Assembly (NCBI GenBank): GCA_013399895.1
Contig: VXBA01003377.1
Location: 62,001-126,000, forward strand
Direction: 5' to 3'
Source of the DNA: Serilophus lunatus
Lineage: Eukaryota; Chordata; Aves; Passeriformes; Eurylaimidae
DNA: 64,000 nucleotides
Part shown: positions 28,421 through 39,700 of the stretch, piece after piece
How the letters are laid out: the number at the start of each line of letters is the position of its first letter
Position numbering within the stretch: position 1 is the stretch's first letter
Program-made: the position numbers and the translations under genes
The notes under the pieces: model-generated
The model's database searches: none
Seen by the model: the letters and a program-made list of their open reading frames with translations, nothing else
What the model was told of the DNA's origin: nothing

Positions 28421-29139
28421 CCTATACCTATACTACACTAACTTCTGTCTCTGCAGTAGGGGAAAAAAATGAGCTCTCAATTTACAACTGCAGTAGAAAA
28501 ATATGACTGCAAACCGTTCCCATTGCCATGGTCATTCCCATAGCAGGACAAAACAACAAGGAAGTTTTCCCATTATTCTCTTCTCTGAGAAAGGTGGCAA
28601 AAACCAGACAAATCAGGTCTCCATTACAAATAATTTCAACTTATTCTTTTTGAAGTTTCTTTTTTCATCTTCACAGAAAAAAAGAGCCAAACACAAATTC
28701 AAAGGAGTACATGGGGTACAGGTTTACAAAAGTCTTCAGAGTATGCAGTGGTCGCTTACATTGTACAGAAGGGTACCTGCAGTAGCTCCTCCTAGGAGTA
28801 CAAACACCAAAAAGTTTGAACAAAAAGAGATATGTGGCAAATAAACTGGGAAAACACAGGAATGTGTATAGAAAAGGACAGTAAATTTGAGGTAGTCTGA
28901 CATCAAACATTTCCTGTCACAAGATCTATTCCTCAAATTGTTATGTAATGAATCATGTCAAAACAACATGAAATACCTGATGTTAGGGGAAGGCTCATGG
29001 AGCAAATGGATAAAGAAGACCAGGAAATTTGTAGGGGCACATGTAAAAACACAGGGCTAGAGAAGGGACATGAGAGGTAAGCAAAGCTGGTGTCCAAAGC
29101 AATAGGAAAAAAATCATGTCTAGATAACGATAACTATTA

Positions 29140-29625
29140 ACTGATGACAGTTGCTCAGAGGTTCAAATTTGCCAGATGGAGAAGACCATCCTAAAAGCCC
29201 TGGACTTCCATCTGGGTTTCACTCTTCCTCCACATTTCCTAAAGAGAGCTTCAAAGATTATAGAGGCAGACCTCCAAACAATGTGTTCTGGCCAAGTACC
29301 TGATGGAGTTGTCCATTATAGACTACGATATGGTTCACTTCCCTCCATCAAATGGTGCAGCAGCTGCTTTCTGTTTTGTCTCCGAAACTCCTTGATGGAT
29401 GCAAATTGTTGCCATCTCTAGAACGCTACCTGTTTTACACTGAGAGTGAGCTTCTACCAGTTTTGCAGCATATGGCAAAAAATGTAGTCCTTGTGAATAA
29501 TGGTGTTGTCAAACAGACAGGCCACTGTGAAGAAATATGCCACGAGAACCTACATGAAGACAAGCACTGTGTAACAGCTCCACTTATCAATTGTATGGGA
29601 TCTAGCTGAGCCTCTGCTTAACATG
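29140..29625 (+). pseudogene. Cyclin B (B1/B2-type) retropseudogene, 5'-truncated
   Basis: Read in three frames, this stretch gives the C-terminal half of a B-type cyclin. Frame one has TDDSCSEVQICQMEKTILKA followed by a FLKRASK block (cyclin B: QIRQMEM, FLRRASK). A second frame from about 29288 gives AKYLMELSIIDYDMVHFPPS. A third from about 29384 gives YTESELLPVLQHMAKNVV. A fourth from about 29522 matches the TVKNKYAT region, then a TAA at 29572-29574, then a QLH...DLAEPLL tail. That makes at least three frameshifts and one stop, so the copy is dead. No introns interrupt it, so it is most likely a processed copy of an mRNA, truncated at its 5' end within the cyclin box. It is antisense to the host gene. 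B1 fits slightly better than B2; B3 fits poorly. Confidence 0.85.
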
Positions 29626-29729
29626 TTGGAAGGTGCCTATATGAACTCAAGCAAAATACTGCTCACTGTGTCTATAATGTAACTTTAATAAGTTTAACAT
29701 AAATAAGATGTTAAAAAAATGAAAACAAT

Positions 29730-30934
29730 TTACAGGTCAAGTCCCAGATGACTGCAAGCTGGCCAATGTGACATCCACCCACAAGAAGGGCCAGAAAATA
29801 ATCCAGGTGATCACAGACCTGTTAGCCTGACCTCAGTACCAGGAAAAGTAATGGAGCAGATAATCCTGGGTGCAATCATGCAACATCTGCAGGACGGCCA
29901 GGGAATAAGGCCCAGCCAGCAGGGTTTTAGGAGGGTTAGGTCTTGCCTGACCAACCTGACCTCCTTTTATGACCAAGTAACTCGCCTGGTGGATGAGAGG
30001 AAGGCTGTGGATGTAGTATACCTGGACTTCAGTAAAGCCTTCGACACACTCTCCCATAGTATACTCCTGGAGAAGCTGGCAGCTCGGGGCTTCAACAGGA
30101 GCATCCTGTGCTGGGTTAGGAACTGGCTGAATGGCCAAGCCCAGAGAGTGGTTGTGAATGGTGTCACATCCAGTTGGCGACTGGTCACTAGTGGTGTCCC
30201 TCAGGGATCGGTGCTGGGCCCNNNNNNNNNNNNNNNNNNNNNNNNNNNNNNNNNNNNNNNNNNNNNNNNNNNNNNNNNNNNNNNNNNNNNNNNNNNNNNN
30301 NNNNNNNNNNNNNNNNNNNNNNNNNNNNNNNNNNNNNNNNNNNNNNNNNNNNNNNNNNNNNNNNNNNNNNNNNNNNNNNNNNNNNNNNNNNNNNNNNNNN
30401 NNNNNNNNNNNNNNNNNNNNNNNNNNNNNNNNNNNNNNNNNNNNNNNNNNNNNNNNNNNNNNNNNNNNNNNNNNNNNNNNNNNNNNNNNNNNNNNNNNNN
30501 NNNNNNNGAAGGGGCTGGAGCACAAGCCCTGTGAGGAGGGGCTGAGGGAGCTGGGGTGGTTCAGCCTGGAGAGGAGGAGGCTCAGGGGTGACCTTATTGC
30601 TGTCTGTAACCACCTGAAAGGAGGGTGTAGTCAGGCGGGGGTCGGTCTCTTCTCTCAGGTGACTGGTGACAGGACAAGAGGACACAGTCTCAAGCTCCAT
30701 CAGGGGAGGTTTAGACTTGATATTAGGAAGAAACTCTTCAATGAAAGGGTGATCTGCCATTGGAATGAGCTGCCCAGGGAGGTGGGGAGCCACTGACCCT
30801 GGCAGTGTTCAAAAGTAGCTGGATGAGGCACTTGGTGCAATGGTTTAGATGATGGGTTGCTGTGACATTACAGGTTGGACTTTGACAATCTTTAAGGTCT
30901 CTTCTAACCCTGCTGATATTATGATACTGTAATG
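29730..30934 (+). mobile_element. CR1 LINE, 5'-truncated, with part of the reverse transcriptase and 3' end
   Basis: The copy starts inside CR1 ORF2 at a GQVPDDCKLANV block just before the reverse transcriptase core. After a one-base frameshift near 29797, the frame runs on as KVMEQIIL, FRRVRSCLTNL, YLDFSKAFDTLSHSILLEKL and SGVPQGSVLG, which are conserved CR1 reverse transcriptase blocks. An assembly gap follows and would hide the FADD catalytic motif. After the gap comes the ORF2 C-terminus (GLEHKPCEEG, LERRRLRGDL) and the CR1 3' UTR, ending in a worn form of the terminal ATTCTATG-type repeat. It is the longest CR1 piece here and cannot be active because of the truncation and frameshift. It lies antisense to the host gene. 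Confidence 0.95.
30222..30507. other. Assembly gap (286 N) inside the CR1 element
   Basis: There is a run of unknown bases between the reverse transcriptase SGVPQGSVLG block and the ORF2 C-terminal block. The missing CR1 interval should be roughly 500 bp in an undeleted copy, so the gap may be mis-sized or the element internally deleted. Open frames reported across the gap are partly artefacts. Confidence 0.98.
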
Positions 30935-31413
30935 TTGGTGAGGATATAACTCTACATAATAAGAACAGTGGGAGGAAGGGCTTCTCTATTTATCTGGGGT
31001 TTTTGCTTGGTTAACTAATCAAGATAAAAATCCAAGTTTAAGAGCCCAAAAGCCAATGCCAGTCTGTTCCTTCAGTGCCACTATCTTTTCATCACTTTCA
31101 GATCAGATGCTTTAAAAACCATCTCTCATAGCACCAGGCTGCACTACTCATTGTAACAAATAGACATGAAGTAAACATAAGATTTGTTAAAATTCATAGC
31201 TAAGACTGCATCTTGCCAAAAAATCCTTAGGATGATTACGTTTCCTTTATCCACCAGGAGAAACTACCTGTGAGAGTTAATCTCTTGCCTGCTTTCTTGT
31301 AGAAGGAACTCATGTTACCTCACTTAAAAATGCTCAAAGTATTTTCAAAGATGCAGAGGCAAACTGGTTTGGGGTCTAGACTGAGAAATTTTCAAATCCT
31401 TACTTTCCTCAGG

Positions 31414-31432
31414 AAAAAAAAAAAAAAAAAAA
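31414..31432. repeat. A19 homopolymer
   Basis: Run of 19 A about 480 bp beyond the CR1 3' end, not joined to a recognised element. Confidence 0.95.
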
Positions 31433-33306
31433 TGGAAACTTCACATCTTATGAATACCAAGGGACCTGTGTCTGACACCTGACCTGCCCACTTATAAAAA
31501 CCTCTTCAACTTTCTTTTATTAGTTTTCGTCTCCAAAAATGTCATTCAAGTTAATCTGAGGAGTCATGTTGGAAGAACACATCATTAGCACAGACTGAAC
31601 AACTTTGTTGTGAAGTTATGTTGTGAGAGATTTGCTTCATTACTGTGGTGGAACTACAGTAGTGTCCAGGGGTATACTACTCTAAATAAGACAAAGATGT
31701 TTTCATGTAAAGTTCTCTGTAAAACTGCTATGAATCTGAGCATTTGAAGCTGGGATTTAAAATCCTTAATACATACTCTAAGTCATCTGCAAATGTCAGA
31801 TACTCAGATTGTCCCACACACAACCCTTAGAGCTGCAAATGCCCAGTACAGCTAAAAAAGCCAAGGCACTTTATCTACCTCATTTTAGGCAGCTAAATGT
31901 ATTGTCATTAGAGATATGGTGGATACTGTATTCGTGTACATTCTACCTGAATTTGATTTTGTTCCCAGAAGACCTGCAGAATCAGACCAAAATGAAGCAG
32001 TGGTTTGCTAGTAGATCAGAAATAAAAATTTACATTTTCACATGCTCTGAGGAAGAATAAATTCGTATTTGCTGCAAACATGTTGCTAACTAGATACAAA
32101 AAGTGCTTTGCACTATTACTGCTGTACTTAGTTACATGTTCTGCTGCAAGTGTTTTAGATAAACTTCAACATCTGGTTTCCTGTGTATCTGATTTGAAAC
32201 AATCAGCACTCAAAATGCACTAATGCTGACTCTATTTGTTGTACATTCTTTTGTTTAGATAAGCCTGCAGGCCAAATTACATACTGACTTACACCCTGTG
32301 GAACTCAATCATTCATTATGTGTCTAATGGGACAAAGCAAAGATGTACATGAATATCAACACATTATTCAAAATCACAAAGGCATGTAGCACTGGAAAAT
32401 ATGCAGACAGAAAACAACGAAACAAGACTTCAGAATGCATATGAGGATGCTGTTATCTACCCAATTGCCTCAACATCCTCTTCTGACTGAGCAAACAAGA
32501 GGGATGTTCACCAAAAAGACCGACCACAATAAAAAAACCCAACAAGATATTTTCAAAAGCATCATAAATATAGGTCTACTTCAGAATAAGTATTCAGGAA
32601 AAAATCAACTTCTTCAAATGAAGCATATCGGCCTAACCACATACAGCTGAATATTTTGTACAAAATAGCTTGTAGAGTGAGCAAGGGTCCATCCTGCTGA
32701 ACCTGTGTAATGTTTGGCATTAACTGGCAAGCAGGTTTGTTGACAGATTCAGAAAGTGGTCAGGAACGAATTGCAAACAGCTGCAAGTATCTCCTCATAC
32801 ACAGATATGACCTGTCAGAAAATAATTGGAGAGTAATGGAGCACAGTAGAGAAGCCTGCAGTGCTGGTGCCACTCACTATCTGTTCAGATAGCAAGTTAT
32901 GATCTCCACTGGCCTCAGTTCAGCCCCTTTCAGAACCAGTAAGCACAGATTTTCCCTTGTCAATTTAATCTGAGCAAATCTATTATTTTTAAATTCCTAC
33001 TGACTGTGCTGTGATAAAAACATTAATAAAAACATGGAAGCAACAAAGAAAAGCTACTAGTGTAGGTATTTTAACTTTCGTATTTCTGGTTGCATTATGC
33101 CCAGAACTGTTTTTCAGTTTTTCTCATGGGAATGACTCATAAGAAAAAGCCAGAGGAAGCTGTTTTCAGTTCCTTGTCAGAATACTTGGCTAAAATTTGT
33201 TCCAAAAAGAGTCAGATGTGATTTATTTTTTTAAAACAGTGCTAAGTGCAGCTAGCTTTGAGCAAGCTGTAGTCCTGCTATGATAGTTTACCCATAGGGC
33301 CATAAA

Positions 33307-33742
33307 GATGACCAGAGGGCTGGAGCACCTCTCCTGCAAAGGCAGACACAGAGAGTTGGGGTTGTTTAGCTGGGAGAAGAGAAGGCTCCAGGGAGACCTT
33401 AATGTGGCCTTCCAGTACCTAAAGCAGCTCATAAAAAGGGGAAGAGGGACATTTTATATGAGCAGATATGACAGGACAAGGATTAAGGGTTTAAAACTGT
33501 AAGATGGCAGGTTTAGATTGGATATTAGGATGAAATTCTTCCCTGTGATGGTGGTGAGGCCCTGGTACAGGTTGCCCAGAGAAGCTGTGGCTGCCCCATC
33601 CCTGGAAGTGTCCAAGGCCAGGCTGGATGGGGCTCTGAGCAACTTGGGATAGTGGGAGGTGTTGGGAGGTGTCCCTGGCCATGGCAGGAGGGTGGAATTG
33701 GATTATCTTTAAGGTTCCTTCCAACCCAAACCACTTTGAGTT
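33307..33742 (+). mobile_element. CR1 3' fragment (ORF2 end plus 3' UTR)
   Basis: The copy starts in the ORF2 C-terminus (RGLEHLSCKG, GLFSWEKRRLQGDL) and runs to the 3' UTR ending CTTCCAACCCAAACCACTTT. The 117-base block 33521-33637 aligns without gaps to 51053-51169 and, inverted, to 58545-58661, so these three copies belong to one subfamily. It is antisense to the host gene and non-coding because of stops. Confidence 0.93.
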
Positions 33743-36700
33743 CCTAAGTCTGCTCAGCCGAGCAAGACCGAGGGAAAGAGTTCTGTTTCGAGAAGTAGAG
33801 GCTGTAAGGGCATGTTACACATATGCATGGAAAAAGATACCAGGCTGGCAGAATTCTACTTACTCCTGAAATGCCATATCCTTTCTCTTGTGAAAGGCAT
33901 ATGGCCAGAAGGGAAATTATCCAGGCAGTTGGACTACATACTTAGCCATGTAGCAAATATTCATATTATTGTCCAACACACACAATAAAATCATGGTTTG
34001 GGTGGGAAGGGATCAAAGACAAGGAAGACAGAGAAACAGGCAGCCTATAACAATCCTAGAAGGCTTTCTCATTCTCAGCCTGAATCATTCATAGAAGTCT
34101 CCCATCTCTTAATACAGGATCTATACACCTGTATGTCAGGTAGCACGCCCTTCCCAGTTTTCTATGTGGATCTAGAAATGAACAATTGACATCTTAGTTT
34201 TAAGATTTCCTGTCTCGGGCTCTCTTCTGAAAAACTAATTCCTTTTCTCTCATAAAAGCTGTTTCTTCTAAGAATAAACAACAAAGCAAATTTCCAAACT
34301 CACTCAAATCTACGAGGCTGCTATGGAGGGTATTAAGGGTTAAAGCCTGGCAAAGACCTTGGAAAACCTTTGGAACAAGAAACCTCTACAATATCCTTCC
34401 CTCCCCTGTTTCTTTTTCTTTGAAGGTTTACTAGTTTAATACTACACTGTCTTGAATTAAACATTTCGATAACACTGTAAATCTGCAGGCACAGCTTTCT
34501 GCAGAGGAGCTCAAATTCTGCCACAGCATCTTACACTTGCCATTAACACTCAGTGGCTGAAACGGCACAGAATAAGTTGCTGACATCTATTGTCAGCAGG
34601 GAACTACTTTTCATCTACACTTTGGGCCCAAATGCTGCATGACTGGTCCAGTAGGAATGTGAACAAGATACCTTTGGGAAAGCAACTAACAAGTCAAGTT
34701 GATGCCAAGAAAGCAACATTTCTCAATGTTCTACACCAAACTATTTTGACTCATTTCAATTTTGTAAAGGGTTGTTTTTTTTCACCCTCAGCTGAAGACT
34801 TACTCTGTATCTTTAGCTTATCTGACACCATCCTTGTGCCCACAGGTATTTTTAACACATTTGTATTGCAGATACCATCTGCACCCTGTGAATACATTCA
34901 GAGATCAACTCTAAGGCTAAATTCAAGTCACCAATACTAATACATTTAACTTGTTAAGGCTAGCAATACTTGACTGTTTGTTCAGTTAATCTGAAGAACA
35001 AAACAAACAGTAAGAACAGTCAAGAAAAATAAGACAAAAATAGCTTTGAAAGTGATCCTTCTCCACTGCTTGCACTTTTTTTTAAAGGACAAGAAGAACT
35101 TGACCTTAAACTGAAACAATTAATAGCCAGTGAAATGTAATTTGGCAGCTTGTTAGCTCTGCAGGGAGAGCTCTTAACACATACAAACTCTTAGAATTAC
35201 ACATAGGGAACATATCATGTAATATAAATATATAGAGTTACGTTCCATTATGGGATTCAGAACTGCCATTATAGTAAAACTGTTTATTTTAACAAGGAAG
35301 TACAGCTTTAGCATGGCTATTAAAGAATATATACTAGTCTGAAAACATTTTTATTTTTCATGACTGCTAATGGTCAAAGCACACAAATTGCAGTGACAGT
35401 AAAAACAGAAACATCATCTGAATTGTTGTCAGTGTTTTGACTCCAAGAACACAAAACTCAATTACTGTAATTACAGTGAAATATGCCAATTATTTGCTGG
35501 TCTAATGCAGTTCTTTGCATCACACAATTCAATCCTTGTAGAACAATTTCCCATTGACAAGCAGTTAATCATGAATACAGTACATACAACGTTGTTACCA
35601 ACTTGCCTGTTCCATGCTGACCAGAAAAAAACCCATCTAAATTAAAACTTAATACTAGAGGAAATAATTGTCATGTTTGTCACAAAACTCAAAAATCCAT
35701 CAAAACAATCTGCAGTTGCTGACAGTACTAAATCAGAACTATTCCTAACTAAAGTTTCATATATTCCAGGTAAAAAGACACAACATTTTATGGGAGTGTT
35801 CCCCATTTCAAATACGTTTGCTCTGAATACTTTTCTTCAATGCTGAATATGAAGAAATTTTAGGAAGGGCAGTAAATTTGAGTACAAGTTTTAGTTACAG
35901 CTGTTTAAAAAAGGAATTCAAAGGAGCCACTTATGTGTGCCCAAACTGTAGAAATTTTGACTGACAAATCTTCAGAACATAGAACTCAAACTGAAACATA
36001 AGCAGAAACACCCCTCCCACATAAGTCATCTTCCTAGAAGTGCTGCAGATCAACTGATCACATTTTATTTCAAGTTAAATATGAGGTCTTTGACCACATA
36101 CTTCAGAGCTCAACCAGTATGTGCAATCGTTATTGATGCCACATTTTGGCTTTCTCATATTGCTTCTTCAAACTTCCACTAGAAAATATTTTTAATTAAA
36201 AAGTTTTTTAAAACTTTGTAAAATTAAATTTTGCTGCTACAATTAAAAAAAGGCTTTAATCTAATTTTTGAAACTCAAATTATGAGATGATCCAGAATAT
36301 TTACAGCTTCCACACTACAAATAGTAACCAAAGTTGACATGACAAGGGATTAGCGATATTTATAACTGAGATAAAACCCTGACACAGGCCCTCAGTCAGA
36401 GGCATGAAGTCTTTTTTTTCTGATGACATTAGTGAAACACATTTGAGTGTGTCTTGCAGCTCTTGAAGCTTAGGGTGACCTTGATTCTCCCCTGGCAGCA
36501 GGCCACGATTCTGCTTTGTCAGTGAGAACCACAGAGAGATATCACAAGATAAACAGCTCCACCACATTTCTCAGCTTTCCTTCCACCAAAGAACTCACAA
36601 TCAAAGAGAGTGGAAAAGTTCACTCTTAAGCACACCCTGCATTTCTCAGTTTGACTGCCCCACTGTCCCCATAAAATGCATCTCCATGGAACAAAGATTC

Positions 36701-39700
36701 TTCATCCTCTTGAGGAGATGTGCAATGAAACCCTGAAAAGCAGAGAAGTGAGAGATCACTGCAAGTGCTGAAATTGCTCAGTACAACAGTCAGTACACCA
36801 CAAGTTGGCTGCAGACTGTCAACTCTGAAGAGAAATCTGGATGAATGCTGAATTTGTAAAGTGACTTAACTGGGATAAGCATCTTCAGAGAAAAGAGGTA
36901 TTACAAAAATCACAACAGATCCATATTTTCTTATTCTATCAGTCCCATTACAAGGCTCCACCCAAACTTCTTTAAGCCACATTACTGAGGACTGAGACAC
37001 AAATTCATGCTTGCTATATGTGAAAGGGACATGGCTCAATTCTTAGTTCTCTTAATCTCATGATTTATCAGACTCAACATACTTATTTTTATATTTAGGG
37101 TTCCAACATGTGTATCTCTAACAGAGGCATCAGAGGAAGGAACAATTTCTATTATATTGTCTTGATTTCCAAGCAAATACTCTTAACAAAAGAAGTGTAA
37201 TTTATTTTCTAATCCACCCAAATCCATTTGTTTTCTAACCAATATGAATCATTTCCGACATTGTCAAGAAGAGAAAAATTGCAAATGCATTTATGGCAAT
37301 GTTCTTTGTGCCACTGACCAGACAAAGGCATTCTGCTATTTCCTGGTAGACAAACCTCAGAATATTCCATTCAGTTCTCTGTGGCATGAAAGATTCAGAT
37401 ACCATTGTCTTAAATTCATTACAGGATCCAGTGACTTCCAACTTTCATCTTGTCTTACAATACATACTAGGATCATATGCTAACTGGAATAGAAGTTTCT
37501 ATAAAGTAACTGTATTAGAGAACTTGGATTTTTTTTTGCTTGTAAAATCTCACATAAAATTGTTAATTTGCTTCTTTAAAGTAAACTAGCAAATATATTC
37601 CCAGCTGAAATGAGATCACATAAGACCAAACTTACTTCATGGGGAAGAAACACCTCTGCCCTGGCAAACATTTTCAAACAGAAAAACTAATTTGGAAGAC
37701 ATCTTAAACAGCTAAAGAATACAATTTCCTTTTGAAAGAATATCAAAAACTCGACAACTTCACCTTTGCCTCCAAAAGTTCTCCCTGATCACTTCAGCTT
37801 AATCTCCCTCACAGCAGATTTCACAAGGCTTTGCTATTGCTCAAGTGCTAAGAAGGACCTGTGGGGAAAGCACTGTTCTACACCCTTGTCCAGGAGAGCC
37901 AACCAAGACTACACCTGACTCAAGTCTCTATTCTGAGTATGGCCACAGCCTCCTTGTCATAGGAATGCTGGATTCTGAAGATAAGGCCCTTTGTCCCAAA
38001 ACAATTTCTATCTCATTCACAGACTCGGTTCAAATAGAACAGATAAACCTGCCTCTACCTTTGCCTTCAGCAAACACAGGCTACATAAAGAATATTTAAG
38101 ACTTCTCATAGTTCATTCAGCAATGGTTTGAAATAACCATTTTGCTATATCTATTAAGTCTGGACAAAATGGATGATTCACTATATATTTTAAATATTTT
38201 AAGTGTATTTAGGGGACAGCAAGATTCCATGGTCATTCAAATACAGAACACATGCAAGTAAAAACCATCCCAAGATGGTATGTACAACTGCTGAAACAGA
38301 AAAAAAACATCTGGATTGGCCTAATATCAGATAACAGATCAGGACAAAGAACTGTATTGTGCAGTGCCTTGCCTCCAGCTGAGGTGAAGAGCAGATGCAC
38401 AAGGACAGGACAAATATACAGTGCTAGCTTCACAGAGAACTTCCTATGGTCTGCAGCTGTGGGACTTTCCAAGACTGAGGCGGTATCCAAGAATTCTTGA
38501 CGGGTCTTTTGATACAGCAAATTTGTTCACATGGTGTTGAGAAAACATCACAATTTGTTTACACTGATTTTAGTACAGATCTGAATGTGCACTTGTCCTG
38601 TGAATGGAAAATTCACGCAGTGGCCTCAAAGACTGTTAATATTGCTACAAGGTGAAAAACCATGTAACACTAGTAAAGCAGCGTGCCACAACCCTAGAAA
38701 AGGTAGGACATAAGTAAAATTAATTTAATTCTAATTAACTTTTAGAGAAAGGTATTACAGACTGGAAACAGCAAAGGCAGAGTCCAAGACATAAATTATT
38801 ACTTTGGGGAGGACAACGGAAAAGCTCATTACAATCCTAAGGCACCAAGACCCAAGATTTTCAATGTTATTTGGACTCTTGGCAGCATAAAGCGTTGTAC
38901 ACAAAGTTTTGGAGATTTGGTTTCATTCACATCGGTAGAGAGAAATTAACACCTTATCTTCCACCTCCCCTTCCTTTCTATTGATGTTCATGTGCACTTG
39001 CTTATTCTGAGAACTGACTACGCTTTTTTATTTGGGACCTGACTCAGACATCCCTCACTTCCCCTCAAAATCTCCTCCAAACCCATAGCTTACGAATTGG
39101 TTTTCAAGCTACAAATGCTTTAGTGTTATCTTATTCATATTTGGATATGGCCCTTTTCCCACTTGAGAAACAGCCCTAAATTAGGTTGGAGTTACAAATT
39201 AATTGGTTCAAAATTTCATTTCTGGCTTTGCAAAGCTCGTTGTAGTGATGTTTGCTAGCATGGCACAGCAGCATCTCCTTGACAAGGACTTGCTCCTCTT
39301 TTACCCAGATTTAACCATCACTCTCATCTAATACTACAAGACATTCACAGCAGGAACCTTAGCAGTCTTGTGTTCCTCTTTGAGGCCCCTATAGATGGGC
39401 AGTCAGCACGTAGTCCACGTAGTCACATGCAGCTCAATAGGTTAAATGAAAGCTGGCAGTACAAAATTCAGCAGTATTAATCACCCTGGAGTACTAGTTC
39501 AGTTGTAAAAGCAACTGCTTAGACAAGATCACTGAAAAGAGTCATTCTACAACAGTGCCTTCCTGTTTTGAGGAGTTTTTTTAGTGGCTAAGACATTGAT
39601 TCCTTCAGAGAGAGTCTCATGGAAAAAAGCCACACTTCAGCATTTGAGATGGGACACATCTGCACTACACAAGGGAGGATGTGCAAAGCTAAGACATCCT

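Noticed and set aside
29833..30796. Minus- and plus-strand ORFs running through the N gap
   Set aside because: The gap is translated as X, and the minus-strand frames are antisense to CR1 ORF2.
31380..31432. A19 tract as the tail of a processed retrocopy
   Set aside because: The sequence upstream shows no coding similarity and no recognised element.
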